DNA of 40,656 nt from an uncultured Lachnospiraceae bacterium (GTDB taxonomy: Bacteria; Bacillota; Clostridia; Lachnospirales; Lachnospiraceae), in contig URUU01000016.1 of the NCBI GenBank assembly GCA_900551235.1, positions 1 through 40,656 on the forward strand, in the 5' to 3' direction. Below, piece after piece: positions 24,125-33,628 of the stretch (the stretch's first letter is position 1; every line of letters begins with the position of its first letter). The notes beneath the pieces were generated by a model, which had not been told where the DNA came from, searched no databases, and was given only the letters and a program-made list of their open reading frames with translations. The position numbers were made by a program, and so were the translations under genes.

Positions 24125-25881
24125 TTAAGAAACTGATGAAGAGCATCCGTGAGTACAAGAAGGATTCCCTTTTGTCTCCGCTGATGGTCACGCTTGAAGT
24201 AATCATGGAAGTGATCATTCCGATGTTGATGGCAAGACTGATCGATTACGGTATTCAGGCACAAAATCTGGGTTATGTCTGGAAGATGGGGATTCTGCTT
24301 GCTGTTACAGCGATGATTTCACTGATGTTCGGTGTGCTGTCCGGTAAGTTTGCCGCACAGGCATCAGCAGGATTTGCAAAGAATCTGAGAAAAGATATGT
24401 ATTACAATGTACAGAATTTTTCTTTCTCTAATATTGATAAGTTTTCAACGGCGAGTATTGTAACCCGTCTGACAACGGACGTTACCAACGTGCAGAATGC
24501 ATATCAGATGATTATACGTATGGCGGTTCGTGCACCGATCATGCTTGTTTTTTCTATGTTTATGGCATTTCAGGTAAATTCTGAGATGGCAGTGATCTTC
24601 CTGGCAGCAGCTCCGATCCTTGGTATCGGACTGTATTTGATCATGACACATGCACATCCGATATTTGAAAAAGTTTTCAATACATACGATAAACTGAACA
24701 ATGTTGTACAGGAAAATCTTCACGGAATCCGTGTTGTAAAATCTTATGTCCGTGAGAAACATGAGATTGAAAAATTTGAAAAAATTTCCACATCGATCTA
24801 TAACGACTTTACGTTTGCAGAAAAACTGATCGCATTCAATATGCCGCTGATGCAGTTCTGTATGTATGCGTGTATGATCCTGATTTCCTGGTTTGGTGCG
24901 AAACTGATCGTCACAACGGGGAATGATCCGATAAATGGTATGTCGACCGGTCAGCTGATGAGCCTCGTTTCTTATGCGATGCAAATCCTTATGAGCCTTA
25001 TGATGCTCTCTATGGTATTTGTTATGATCATCATTTCCAGAGCATCTGCAGAACGTATTGTAGAGATGCTGGATGAAAAGAGTGACCTTATAAATGGGGA
25101 AGCTCCGGTGACGGAAGTAAAAGATGGATCTGTTGTATTTGATCATGTAAGCTTCAGTTATACGGGAAAAAAGGACAAGATCTGTCTTTTTGATATTAAT
25201 TTAAATATCAAATCCGGTGAGACGGTTGGTATCATCGGAGGAACCGGCTCTGCAAAGACAACGTTGGTTCAGCTGATCCCGAGACTTTATGATGTCACAG
25301 AAGGAAGCCTGAAGGTAGGTGGTCTGGATACAAGAAAATATGATCTGGAAGCTCTGCGTGACCAGGTGGCGATGGTTCTTCAGAAAAATGTGCTGTTTTC
25401 CGGGACGATCAAAGAAAATTTACGCTGGGGAAATGAAAATGCGACAGATGAGCAGCTTCTCCATGTCTGTCAGCTCGCCCAGGCTGACGATTTTATCCAG
25501 ACATTCCCGGATAAATATGATACTTACATTGAACAGGGCGGAAGTAATGTATCCGGCGGTCAGAAACAGAGAATCTGTATTGCAAGGGCACTTCTGAAAA
25601 AACCAAAAATCCTGATCCTGGATGATTCTACCAGTGCGGTAGATACAAAAACAGATGCATTGATCCGGAAGGCATTCCGTGAGGAAATCCCGGATACAAC
25701 GAAATTTATCATCGCACAGCGTATTTCATCGGTACAGGATGCGGACAAGATCATTGTTATGGATAAAGGTCATATTTCTGCGGTTGGTACGCATGAAGAG
25801 CTGCTGGCATCCAGCGAGATCTATCAGGAGGTTTACTATTCTCAGGTGAAAGGAGGAAGCGAAGATGAGACAGCCGAATAA
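24121..25881 (+). CDS. Heterodimeric ABC exporter subunit with degenerate ATP site
   Basis: This 586-residue half-transporter has six membrane helices (about 1-300) and an ATPase domain. Walker A reads GGTGSAKTT, with Ala in place of the usual Gly before Lys. Walker B reads ILILDDSTSAVD, with Asp in place of the catalytic Glu. The signature VSGGQKQR is intact. A weak Walker B in one subunit is known from BmrC/TM287-type heterodimers, where one of two ATP sites is non-catalytic. It is co-translated with the MarR gene (4-nt overlap) and overlaps its partner by 17 nt. Likely roles are export of drugs, peptides or lipids; the substrate cannot be read from the sequence. Confidence 0.9.
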   Translation: MIKKLMKSIREYKKDSLLSPLMVTLEVIMEVIIPMLMARLIDYGIQAQNLGYVWKMGILLAVTAMISLMFGVLSGKFAAQASAGFAKNLRKDMYYNVQNFSFSNIDKFSTASIVTRLTTDVTNVQNAYQMIIRMAVRAPIMLVFSMFMAFQVNSEMAVIFLAAAPILGIGLYLIMTHAHPIFEKVFNTYDKLNNVVQENLHGIRVVKSYVREKHEIEKFEKISTSIYNDFTFAEKLIAFNMPLMQFCMYACMILISWFGAKLIVTTGNDPINGMSTGQLMSLVSYAMQILMSLMMLSMVFVMIIISRASAERIVEMLDEKSDLINGEAPVTEVKDGSVVFDHVSFSYTGKKDKICLFDINLNIKSGETVGIIGGTGSAKTTLVQLIPRLYDVTEGSLKVGGLDTRKYDLEALRDQVAMVLQKNVLFSGTIKENLRWGNENATDEQLLHVCQLAQADDFIQTFPDKYDTYIEQGGSNVSGGQKQRICIARALLKKPKILILDDSTSAVDTKTDALIRKAFREEIPDTTKFIIAQRISSVQDADKIIVMDKGHISAVGTHEELLASSEIYQEVYYSQVKGGSEDETAE

Positions 25882-27760
25882 CAAAAAAGGTCCGGAAGGA
25901 ATGGCGAAGGTAAATAAAGATGTTGTAAAAAGACTTATGTCTTATATAGGACATTATAAACTGCGTTTTGCCGCTGTCCTGGTCTGTATTGTAGTCAATG
26001 CACTTGCTATGGTATCATGCTCGTTGTATCTGCAGACATTGATCGACAGTTATATTACACCATTGCTTCAGGCAGCTGCACCGGATTTTGCACCACTGTT
26101 TCGTTCTGTTTTGATCATGGGATGCATTTACGCAGTAGGAATCCTTGCCTGCCTGTTCTACAACAGAACGATGGTAAGTATCGCACAGGGAACGTTAAAA
26201 CGTATTCGAGACGAGATGTTCGAACATATGCAGACACTGCCGATCCGTTATTTTGATACGCATACACATGGCGATATCATGAGCCATTATACGAACGATA
26301 CGGACACGCTGCGTCAGATGCTTGCACAGAGTATCCCGCAGATGTTCTCCTCTTTGATCACGATTATTTCTGTATTTTTTGCCATGCTTTTCACAAGCTG
26401 GCAGCTTACCATTTTTGTACTCTGTTTTGTATTTATCATGCTTCAGGTGACAGGCCGTGTTGCCGGAAAGAGTGGTTATTATTTTATACGTCAGCAGAAA
26501 GCTCTTGGTGATGTAAATGGTTATATCGAAGAAATGATCAACGGACAGAAAGTTATCAAAGTATTCTGTCACGAAGAGAAAGCAAAAGAGATTTTCGACC
26601 AGAAAAACGAAGAATTGTGCAAAGATGCATCTGCAGCAAACAGTTTCGCGAATATCCTGATGCCGATCATGGGGAATCTTGGAAATCTGCAGTATGTGCT
26701 TCTGGCAACGATCGGAGGTACAATGGCACTTGGCGGTGTTGGAGGTATGACGATTGGTACGATCGCTTCTTTTCTGCAGCTTAGCAGAAGCTTTATGAAC
26801 CCGATCAGCCAGATCTCAAACCAGTTGAACATGGTTGTCATGGCACTTGCCGGAGCAGAGCGTATTTTCAGACTGATGGATGAAGAACCGGAAGTAGATG
26901 AAGGATACGTTACACTGGTCAATGCAAAATATGATAAGAACGGTGAACTGACAGAATCAAAAGAAAGAACTGGAATGTGGGCATGGAAGCATCCGCATGG
27001 AGACGGAACTCTGACTTATACAAAAATGCGCGGAGAAGTACGGTTTTATGATGTGGATTTTGGATATAATGAAAATAAGATCGTGCTTCATAATATCAGT
27101 CTGTATGCAGAGCCTGGTCAGAAAGTGGCGTTTGTTGGTTCTACCGGAGCCGGAAAGACAACGATCACAAATCTGATCAACCGTTTCTATGATCTGGCTG
27201 ACGGAAAGATCCGTTACGATGACATCAATATCAACAAAATCAAAAAGGCAGACTTGAGACGCTCTCTTGGAGTGGTTCTTCAGGATACAAATTTGTTTAC
27301 CGGAACGATCATGGAAAATATCCGTTACGGAAAACTGGATGCAACGGACGAAGAAGTTTATGCAGCAGCAAGACTTGCAAATGCAGATGATTTTATCCGT
27401 CTGCTTCCAAATGGTTATGATACGGTGATCACAGGAAACGGCGGCAGCCTTTCACAGGGACAGCGTCAGTTGATCGCGATCGCAAGAGCAGCGGTAGCTG
27501 ATCCGCCTGTTATGATCCTGGACGAGGCTACTTCTTCGATCGATACCAGAACAGAGGCGATCGTACAAAGAGGTATGGATGCTTTGATGAAAGGCCGTAC
27601 CGTATTTGTTATTGCACACAGATTGTCGACAGTACGGAATTCTGATGTTATAATGGTGCTGGAACAGGGACGTATTATTGAAAGAGGATCTCATGATAAG
27701 CTGATCGATGAAAAAGGAAAATACTATCAGCTTTATACAGGAGCATTTGAACTGGAATGA
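25865..27760 (+). CDS. Heterodimeric ABC exporter subunit with catalytic site
   Basis: The 631-residue partner has GSTGAGKTT (Walker A), VMILDEATSSID (Walker B with catalytic Glu) and AHRLS, but its signature is LSQGQRQL, not LSGGQ. The LSQGQ variant is common in the BmrD/TM288 side of such heterodimers. Compared with its partner it has an extra stretch between the membrane and ATPase parts (about residues 345-390, including GMWAWKHPHGDGTLTY), a known feature of this group. The start at 25865 follows AAAGGAGG by 8 nt and overlaps the partner's stop. Confidence 0.9.
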   Translation: MRQPNNKKGPEGMAKVNKDVVKRLMSYIGHYKLRFAAVLVCIVVNALAMVSCSLYLQTLIDSYITPLLQAAAPDFAPLFRSVLIMGCIYAVGILACLFYNRTMVSIAQGTLKRIRDEMFEHMQTLPIRYFDTHTHGDIMSHYTNDTDTLRQMLAQSIPQMFSSLITIISVFFAMLFTSWQLTIFVLCFVFIMLQVTGRVAGKSGYYFIRQQKALGDVNGYIEEMINGQKVIKVFCHEEKAKEIFDQKNEELCKDASAANSFANILMPIMGNLGNLQYVLLATIGGTMALGGVGGMTIGTIASFLQLSRSFMNPISQISNQLNMVVMALAGAERIFRLMDEEPEVDEGYVTLVNAKYDKNGELTESKERTGMWAWKHPHGDGTLTYTKMRGEVRFYDVDFGYNENKIVLHNISLYAEPGQKVAFVGSTGAGKTTITNLINRFYDLADGKIRYDDININKIKKADLRRSLGVVLQDTNLFTGTIMENIRYGKLDATDEEVYAAARLANADDFIRLLPNGYDTVITGNGGSLSQGQRQLIAIARAAVADPPVMILDEATSSIDTRTEAIVQRGMDALMKGRTVFVIAHRLSTVRNSDVIMVLEQGRIIERGSHDKLIDEKGKYYQLYTGAFELE

Positions 27761-27767
27761 TATAATT

Positions 27768-28580
27768 ATGAAAAAAAGAAATATTAGCAGATGGATTTTA
27801 TTTATACTGTGCCTGGTGATGCCGGTGTTTTCTGTGAAAGCAGAGGCACTGCGCGGCACACCGAAAAAAGAAGCATTGCTGGAAATGGTGTGGGACTGCC
27901 TGGAAGAGTCCAATTTTAGTTGTGTACGTACAAATCTGGCAGCAATCAGAAAAGCAGAACTTTCGGAAAGGGAAACAGAAGCTCAAAAAGATTTTGGATC
28001 CGAATCAGAAGCAACGACAGAAGTGTTACAGGAAAGTAAGCAGGAAGATACATCGGATATTAAGGTAAAGGATTTTACGGCAACGCAATATATTTTTGTC
28101 GGAGACTCCAGAACGGTCGGTATGCAGCAAAGTGTCGGTGATGCCGGATGTATATGGATCGGTCAGGTTTCAGCAGGATTATCCTGGTTTCAGGACAGTG
28201 CCGCGGCGGAAGTGGATGCAGCAGTGACGCAGGAGTCTGTGATCATCATCAATATGGGAGTCAACGACCTTGGAAATGTATGGGGATATATTGATCTTCT
28301 AAAAGAGAAAATTCCTCAGTGGATGGAAAAAGGAGCTGAAGTCTACTATATGTCCGTAAATCCTGTGGAAAACCATCCGTATATTTCTAATGAGGATATT
28401 GCGAATTTTAACAATATTCTTTATAATAATCTTCCGTCAGAAGCTGGTTGGATAGAGACAGATTCCTATCTGCTGGAGAGTGGATATTCCACACAGGACG
28501 GCGTACATTTTGATGCGGCAACGTATCAGAAAATATTTAATTATACAATGGAAGTGCTGTCCGGATTCGGACGACAATAA
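27768..28580 (+). CDS. Secreted SGNH/GDSL hydrolase
   Basis: The 270-residue protein has an N-terminal signal or anchor (ISRWILFILCLVMPVFSVKA). The SGNH motifs are present: GDSRTVGM (nucleophile Ser), a Gly in SAGLSWF, NMGVNDLG (Asn), and DGVHFD (catalytic His with Asp). The family removes acetyl or acyl groups from sugars or cell-wall polymers; the exact substrate is not visible. A Glu/Ser-rich stretch between about 60 and 100 is a flexible linker. The start lies 7 nt after the stop of the ABC exporter gene and has no strong ribosome site of its own, so translation is probably coupled to it. A link in function between exporter and hydrolase is possible but not shown. Confidence 0.8.
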   Translation: MKKRNISRWILFILCLVMPVFSVKAEALRGTPKKEALLEMVWDCLEESNFSCVRTNLAAIRKAELSERETEAQKDFGSESEATTEVLQESKQEDTSDIKVKDFTATQYIFVGDSRTVGMQQSVGDAGCIWIGQVSAGLSWFQDSAAAEVDAAVTQESVIIINMGVNDLGNVWGYIDLLKEKIPQWMEKGAEVYYMSVNPVENHPYISNEDIANFNNILYNNLPSEAGWIETDSYLLESGYSTQDGVHFDAATYQKIFNYTMEVLSGFGRQ

Positions 28581-28601
28581 AAATGTCTGGAGGAAATGAA
28601 A

Positions 28602-30053
28602 ATGGGTGTTTTAAGTGGTTTAAAACCGGAAAAAGTATTTTATTATTTTGAGGAGCTTTGTAAAATTCCACATGGTTCCTATCATACAAAACAGATCAGT
28701 GATTATCTGGTACAGTTTGCAAAAGACCGTAACCTGGAGTGCAGTCAGGATGACAGCAACAACGTTGTGATCCGCAAAGCCGCATCCGCAGGATACGAAG
28801 ATGCACCGGTCGTTATTTTGCAGGGACACTGCGATATGGTCTGCGAGAAAACAGCAGATTCCACACATGACTTTGAAAAAGACGGACTGGATCTGATGAT
28901 CGAAGGCGATTATATTACTGCGAACGGAACAACACTTGGCGGAGACGATGGAATTGCGATTGCCTATGCGATGGCAATCCTTGATGATGATACATTGAAA
29001 CATCCGGCACTGGAAGTGGTTATCACAACAGATGAGGAAGTAGGACTTCTTGGGGCAAAAGCTCTGGACTGTTCACGGTTGAAAGGCAAATACCTGATCA
29101 ACATGGATTCTGAAGAAGAAGGATATCTGTGGGTAAGCTGTGCAGGCGGACTTTCTGCGATCACAACGATTCCTGTCAGATATCAGGAAGTAAGCGGAGA
29201 GAAATACGAACTGGTTATTTCCGGACTGAACGGCGGACATTCAGGGGCAGAGATTGACAAAAACAGAGCAAACTCCAACAAACTGATCGGACAGGCTTTG
29301 TTTACACTGGAACAGGATATTCCGTTCTGCCTGGCAGCACTGGAAGGCGGCACAAAGGACAATGCGATCACGAGACTGTCAAAAGCTGTTTTTGTTGCAG
29401 ATAAAGAAGCAGAAGAAGCAATTTTTGCAGCAGCAGAAAAACTTCAGAATGACTGGAGAGCAGAATATACCGGAACGGATGAAGGCATTACCGTAACTGT
29501 GAAAAAACTGGGTGAGACAACCGAAAAAGCGCTGGATCAGGTAAGTCAGGAAAAGATTATTTTCTTCCTGGTACAGGTTCCGTACGGTATCCAGAAAATG
29601 AGCGGTTCTATCGAAGGTCTGGTAGAGACTTCCATCAACCCTGGTATTCTGATGCTGAACGAGGAAGAATGCAAGATTGTCAGCAGCGTTCGAAGCAGCA
29701 TTGACAGTGCAAAAGATGCATTGACTGCAAAGGTTTGCTACCTCAGTGAATTTTTGGGCGGAGACTGCGTAACAGAGGGTGACTACCCGGCATGGGAGTA
29801 CCGCAAAGAATCCAAATTGCGTGATATTATGGTAGATTCTTACAAAGAGCTGTTCGGAGACGGACCGGAAGTAAAAGCCATCCATGCAGGACTGGAGTGT
29901 GGTCTTTTCTATGAGAAGATTGAAGGTCTGGATGCAGTTTCCTTTGGCCCGACTATGAAAGATATCCATACAACAGAAGAAGTTCTTTCCATTTCTTCTA
30001 CCGCACGTATGTGGGATTATCTGGTGAAAGTGCTGGAAAATATTAAGGCATAA
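28602..30053 (+). CDS. pepD: Aminoacyl-histidine dipeptidase, M20C
   Basis: The 483-residue cytosolic enzyme splits Xaa-His and other dipeptides using two zinc ions. Motifs are GHCDMVCEK (His), GGDDGIAIAYAM (bridging Asp), TTDEEVGLLGA (catalytic Glu and zinc Glu), NMDSEEEG (Asp) and HAGLECGLF (C-terminal His). The length is normal for PepD. The start at 28602 has GGAGG with an 8-nt spacer; an ATG at 28596 is too near the ribosome site. The gene follows the SGNH gene by 21 nt. Confidence 0.92.
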   Translation: MGVLSGLKPEKVFYYFEELCKIPHGSYHTKQISDYLVQFAKDRNLECSQDDSNNVVIRKAASAGYEDAPVVILQGHCDMVCEKTADSTHDFEKDGLDLMIEGDYITANGTTLGGDDGIAIAYAMAILDDDTLKHPALEVVITTDEEVGLLGAKALDCSRLKGKYLINMDSEEEGYLWVSCAGGLSAITTIPVRYQEVSGEKYELVISGLNGGHSGAEIDKNRANSNKLIGQALFTLEQDIPFCLAALEGGTKDNAITRLSKAVFVADKEAEEAIFAAAEKLQNDWRAEYTGTDEGITVTVKKLGETTEKALDQVSQEKIIFFLVQVPYGIQKMSGSIEGLVETSINPGILMLNEEECKIVSSVRSSIDSAKDALTAKVCYLSEFLGGDCVTEGDYPAWEYRKESKLRDIMVDSYKELFGDGPEVKAIHAGLECGLFYEKIEGLDAVSFGPTMKDIHTTEEVLSISSTARMWDYLVKVLENIKA

Positions 30054-30111
30054 ACCAGGGCAGAATTATTTATACAGAATGAAAAGCAGGCAGAGGCAAA
30101 GGAGAAAGTCT

Positions 30112-30393
30112 ATGAGGGATAAAGTAAGAAAACATTTTTATTTTTCCGGAGATGTGCAGATGGTAGGATTTCGCTATCAGGCGAAGTATGCTGCCGATGA
30201 TATCGGACTGACCGGATGGGTGTGCAACCTTTGTGACGGAAGAGTCGAAATGGAAGTACAGGGACGGGATTCTGATATAGACCGCCTTCTTGCCCGCCTC
30301 TATGAAGCCAGATCCATACGGATCACGGATATAGAAGCAAGACATATGCCGCTGCAGCCAGGTGAAAAAGGATTTCGCGTAACAGGTTATTAA
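30112..30393 (+). CDS. acyP: Acylphosphatase
   Basis: The 93-residue protein has the classic acylphosphatase pattern: GDVQMVGFRYQ with the catalytic Arg, and GLTGWVCNLCDGRVEMEVQG with the catalytic Asn. It hydrolyses the anhydride bond of acyl phosphates such as carbamoyl or 1,3-bisphosphoglycerate phosphate, in the cytosol. The start at 30112 follows AAAGGAG by 7 nt; an ATG 33 nt upstream in frame has no such site. It sits between pepD and the malic enzyme gene, with 58 nt to pepD, so a shared transcript is possible. Confidence 0.92.
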   Translation: MRDKVRKHFYFSGDVQMVGFRYQAKYAADDIGLTGWVCNLCDGRVEMEVQGRDSDIDRLLARLYEARSIRITDIEARHMPLQPGEKGFRVTGY

Positions 30394-30525
30394 AGAGTGA
30401 GGAAAGAAAACGTCAGGTGTTCATGCAGATTTGATAAAGATGGTTGTAAACAGATAGTCATCCGGTAATGATAACAGTACAGAATTACTATGCAAATTGT
30501 ATCCGAAAAAGAAAGGAAGATAAAA

Positions 30526-31698
30526 ATGGATAAAAAAGAATTTGCTTTAAATCAGCATGAAAAATGGAATGGAAAAATCGAAGTGATCAGCAGAGCAAAA
30601 ATAGAGACACCGGAAGATCTGGCAGTAGCTTATACTCCAGGCGTTGCAGAGCCTTGCCTGAAGATTGCAGAAGACGTTGATTTATCTTATAAGTATACAA
30701 GAAGAGGAAACCTGGTAGCTGTCGTAACGGACGGCACAGCAGTACTCGGACTTGGAGATATCGGCCCGGAAGCAGGTATGCCGGTTATGGAAGGAAAGTG
30801 TGCTTTGTTTAAAGAATTTGGCGATGTGGATGCTTTTCCGCTTTGCATTCGCAGCAAAGATGTAGACGAGATCGTCAATACTGTGGCACTTCTTGCCGGA
30901 AGTTTCGGAGGCATCAATCTGGAAGATATTTCTGCACCGAGATGCTTTGAAATTGAAAGAAAATTAAAAGAACGCTGCGATATTCCGGTATTTCACGATG
31001 ATCAGCATGGAACAGCCGTTGTAACAGCAGCAGCACTGCTCAATGCACTGAAATTTACCGGAAGGAAAATCGAAGACATCAAAGTGGTTATGTCCGGTGC
31101 AGGAGCAGCCGGAAGTGCGATCATCAAACTGCTGATCGAGCTTGGACTGAAGAATGTCATCATGTGTGACCGCAAGGGGGCAATTTATGAGGGCAGAGAA
31201 AGTCTGAACGAAGAAAAAGCAAAGATAGCAGCCATTACCAACAAAGAGAAACAGGCAGGAAGTCTTGCAGATGTACTAAAGGGGGCGGACGTGTTTATTG
31301 GAGTATCCGCACCGGGAACCGTAACGGAAGGAATGGTAAAGACCATGGCAAAAGATCCGATCCTTTTCCCGATGGCAAATCCGGTTCCGGAAATCATGCC
31401 GGATCTGGCAATGGAAGCCGGAGCTGCTGTAGTTGGTACCGGACGCAGTGACTTCCCGAATCAGATCAATAACGTACTGGCATTTCCGGGAATTTTCCGC
31501 GGTGTACTGGATGTACGTGCGAGAGACATTAATGATACAATGAACGCAGCGGCAGCCTATGCGATTGCAAATCTGATCGATGAAAGAGAACTGAGGGCAG
31601 ATTATATTATTCCGGATCCATTTGATCCGAGAGTAAAAGAAGCAGTATCTGCGGCAGTCGCAAAAGCTGCAAGAGAAACAGGAGCAGCAAGGATATAA
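30526..31698 (+). CDS. NAD-type malic enzyme (decarboxylating)
   Basis: The 390-residue protein converts malate to pyruvate plus CO2. The malic domain contains AVAYTPGVAEPC and RRGNLVAVVTDGTAVLGLGDIGP, and the metal site is in FHDDQHGTA. The NAD domain has the Rossmann motif VVMSGAGAAGSAI, and later PMANPVPEI. The size fits the short bacterial group without the phosphotransacetylase tail. The start at 30526 is behind GAAAGGAAG; an upstream ATG at 30490 lacks a ribosome site. An MBL-fold gene starts 3 nt after its stop. Confidence 0.92.
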   Translation: MDKKEFALNQHEKWNGKIEVISRAKIETPEDLAVAYTPGVAEPCLKIAEDVDLSYKYTRRGNLVAVVTDGTAVLGLGDIGPEAGMPVMEGKCALFKEFGDVDAFPLCIRSKDVDEIVNTVALLAGSFGGINLEDISAPRCFEIERKLKERCDIPVFHDDQHGTAVVTAAALLNALKFTGRKIEDIKVVMSGAGAAGSAIIKLLIELGLKNVIMCDRKGAIYEGRESLNEEKAKIAAITNKEKQAGSLADVLKGADVFIGVSAPGTVTEGMVKTMAKDPILFPMANPVPEIMPDLAMEAGAAVVGTGRSDFPNQINNVLAFPGIFRGVLDVRARDINDTMNAAAAYAIANLIDERELRADYIIPDPFDPRVKEAVSAAVAKAARETGAARI

Positions 31699-31701
31699 TT
31701 T

Positions 31702-32400
31702 ATGAAAATAACGTATATTTATCACAGCTCTTTTTTGGTGGAGACGGAAAGTTTCTATCTGCTGTTTGACTATTTTAAAGGGCAGATACCGGATCTGAAT
31801 GTAGACAAGCCGCTGGTTGTTTTTGCGAGTCATCGCCATGCAGACCATTTTTCAGAAAAGATTTTTGAACTGGAAAAACAGCATAAAAATATATGGTTTG
31901 TGCTTTCAGCAGATATCTGGAGAAAACGAGTGCCGCAGCCATTGCAGGAAAGAACGCTGTTTATCGGAAGCGGAAAGCAGGAAACCTTTGCGGGACTTCA
32001 GGTGGAAACTCTGAAATCTACCGATGAGGGCGTAGCATTTCTGATTCGTACCGATGAAGGATTTGTTTATCATGCAGGAGATCTCAATGACTGGGCATGG
32101 ACTGGTGAGCCGGAAAGATTTAATCAGACCATGCGGAAAGCATACCGGCGGCAGATAGAGAAACTGGCAGAAAAAGAAATCAAAGCAGCATTTGTCGTCT
32201 TAGATCCAAGACAGGGAACGGAATTTGCAGCAGGAATGACCTGGTTTTTGCAGCATGTACAGGCAGAAGAGGTGTTTCCGATGCACTGCTGGGATGATTA
32301 CAGTGTTATTTCAAAATATAAAAAGCTGGAAGAGGCAAAGCCTTATGCAGCAAAAATAAAAAATATAAAAGAACCGGGAGAAATATTTACGGTTCTCTGA
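31702..32400 (+). CDS. MBL-fold metallo-hydrolase, UlaG/RomA-like
   Basis: The 232-residue protein has the short form of the metallo-beta-lactamase fold. The zinc motif is ASHRHADHF (HxHxDH), further ligands are in YHAGDLNDW (Asp) and PMHCWDDY (His). It most resembles the UlaG-like/phosphodiesterase-like hydrolases that act on small phosphorylated or lactone substrates; the exact reaction cannot be read. The gene follows the malic enzyme gene by 3 nt, so the two are one operon, though no link in chemistry is obvious. Confidence 0.85.
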   Translation: MKITYIYHSSFLVETESFYLLFDYFKGQIPDLNVDKPLVVFASHRHADHFSEKIFELEKQHKNIWFVLSADIWRKRVPQPLQERTLFIGSGKQETFAGLQVETLKSTDEGVAFLIRTDEGFVYHAGDLNDWAWTGEPERFNQTMRKAYRRQIEKLAEKEIKAAFVVLDPRQGTEFAAGMTWFLQHVQAEEVFPMHCWDDYSVISKYKKLEEAKPYAAKIKNIKEPGEIFTVL

Positions 32401-32482
32401 TACAGAAAGCGGAACTGCTTTGCATATGAGCCACAAAACGAGCATATAATCACACCAAGGAATAAAGCCCATGGAGGACGGG

Positions 32483-33514
32483 ATGGCGGATTATCATCGT
32501 TTTGTGGCTTATATTTATGAATATGTAAATGGAAAGAAGATGCAGAATACAGGGTTTGCAAAAATAGAACTGCGAAATGCCATTTGCCGCATCCAGATAC
32601 ATATTCAAAATGTAAGGATGATGGATGGAAACGTACAGACATTTGGAATTGTGCGACAGCCAAAAGAGAGCAGAAAAAACAATCCGATTATTCTCCTGAT
32701 CGGAGAAGGGCAGACACAGGGCAGTGGATTTGACCGGCGTTTTACCGTTCCAGAAGAACCATTTGTGGAAGAATCCTATCGTTTTGAGCAAGTCTGTGGA
32801 ATCTATATCAGAAGTCAGAGCGGTAGAAACTGGATGACCGTTTTCGATGATGAGCCAATTGCGATCGAAAATCTGGGAAAACCAGAAGAGGCAGTGGCAG
32901 AACCAGAGGAAAAAACAGAGGAAAAAACAGTCAAAGAGAATGAACCGGAAGAATCAGAGTCATCAGAAGAGAAGATAAATCCAGATATACCGGAATATGT
33001 GAAAGCAGAGCCGGAAATCACTTCAGAAGAGATAAAAGAAGAAATTCTTCCAGATGAAACAGCAGAAGAAATACCACCAAAAGAAACAGTGGAAGAATCG
33101 GAAAGTGAGAGCAGAATAAAAAGTGCAGAAAAAGAAAATAAATGTAAAGGCTGCGAACCTGGAACGGATACCAGATGGAATCGTGCGACAGCACGTTATG
33201 TACATTTTCAGCCGGTGCAGGATGAAAAGATAGAAGACGCAATCCGTATTCAGCCATCGGATCTGAAAATTCTCTGGCAGAAAGGTCTGCGGCAGGGAAG
33301 CAACAGTTTTCTGATGCACGGATATTATCAGCATCAGCACCTGATGATTGGAAAGAACAAAGAGGGAGTGTATGTTCTCGGTGTGCCAGGTTTTTATGGT
33401 GAAAAAAATATGGCAGAAATGTTCGGTTTTCCTGAATTTCGCAAAGCAAAAGCAGAACAAAGAATGGGAACAGAGGAACAGACCTTTGGATACTGGTGCA
33501 AAAATCTGGAATAA
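32483..33514 (+). CDS. DUF6128-like two-part protein with acidic linker
   Basis: The 343-residue protein has an N-terminal domain (1-125; MADYHRFVAYIYEYVNGKK, FAKIELRNAICRIQIHI) and a C-terminal domain (about 230-343; IRIQPSDLKILW, NSFLMHGYYQHQHLMIGK, GVPGFYGEKNMAEMFGFPEF). Between them lies a long Glu/Pro-rich disordered linker. It has no signal peptide. I recognise the C-terminal pattern as the DUF6128 type that is common in Lachnospiraceae and has no known function. The start at 32483 has GGAGG 5 nt upstream. A terminator follows. Confidence 0.75.
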   Translation: MADYHRFVAYIYEYVNGKKMQNTGFAKIELRNAICRIQIHIQNVRMMDGNVQTFGIVRQPKESRKNNPIILLIGEGQTQGSGFDRRFTVPEEPFVEESYRFEQVCGIYIRSQSGRNWMTVFDDEPIAIENLGKPEEAVAEPEEKTEEKTVKENEPEESESSEEKINPDIPEYVKAEPEITSEEIKEEILPDETAEEIPPKETVEESESESRIKSAEKENKCKGCEPGTDTRWNRATARYVHFQPVQDEKIEDAIRIQPSDLKILWQKGLRQGSNSFLMHGYYQHQHLMIGKNKEGVYVLGVPGFYGEKNMAEMFGFPEFRKAKAEQRMGTEEQTFGYWCKNLE

Positions 33515-33533
33515 ATCATTTAAAATCACTCAA

Positions 33534-33577
33534 AAAAGCAATCGTAAAAAAATGCGATTGCTTTTCTCTGTTTTTTC
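33534..33577 (+). terminator. Terminator, probably bidirectional
   Basis: AAAAGCAATCG (33534-33544) and CGATTGCTTTT (33555-33565) form an 11-bp stem around 10 nt, followed by CTCTGTTTTTT. It serves the DUF6128-like gene and can also serve the minus-strand gene that ends at 33629. Confidence 0.85.
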
Positions 33578-33628
33578 TTTTGATGAACAATAGACAGTAA
33601 AATAGAGTTCAGATGTGCCCCAAATTAT

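Noticed and set aside
24445..25146. 233-codon minus-strand frame
   Set aside because: It is antisense to the ABC membrane domain and has no start signal or recognisable domain.
29379..29969. 196-codon minus-strand frame
   Set aside because: It is antisense to pepD; the Phe/Cys-rich product is an artefact.
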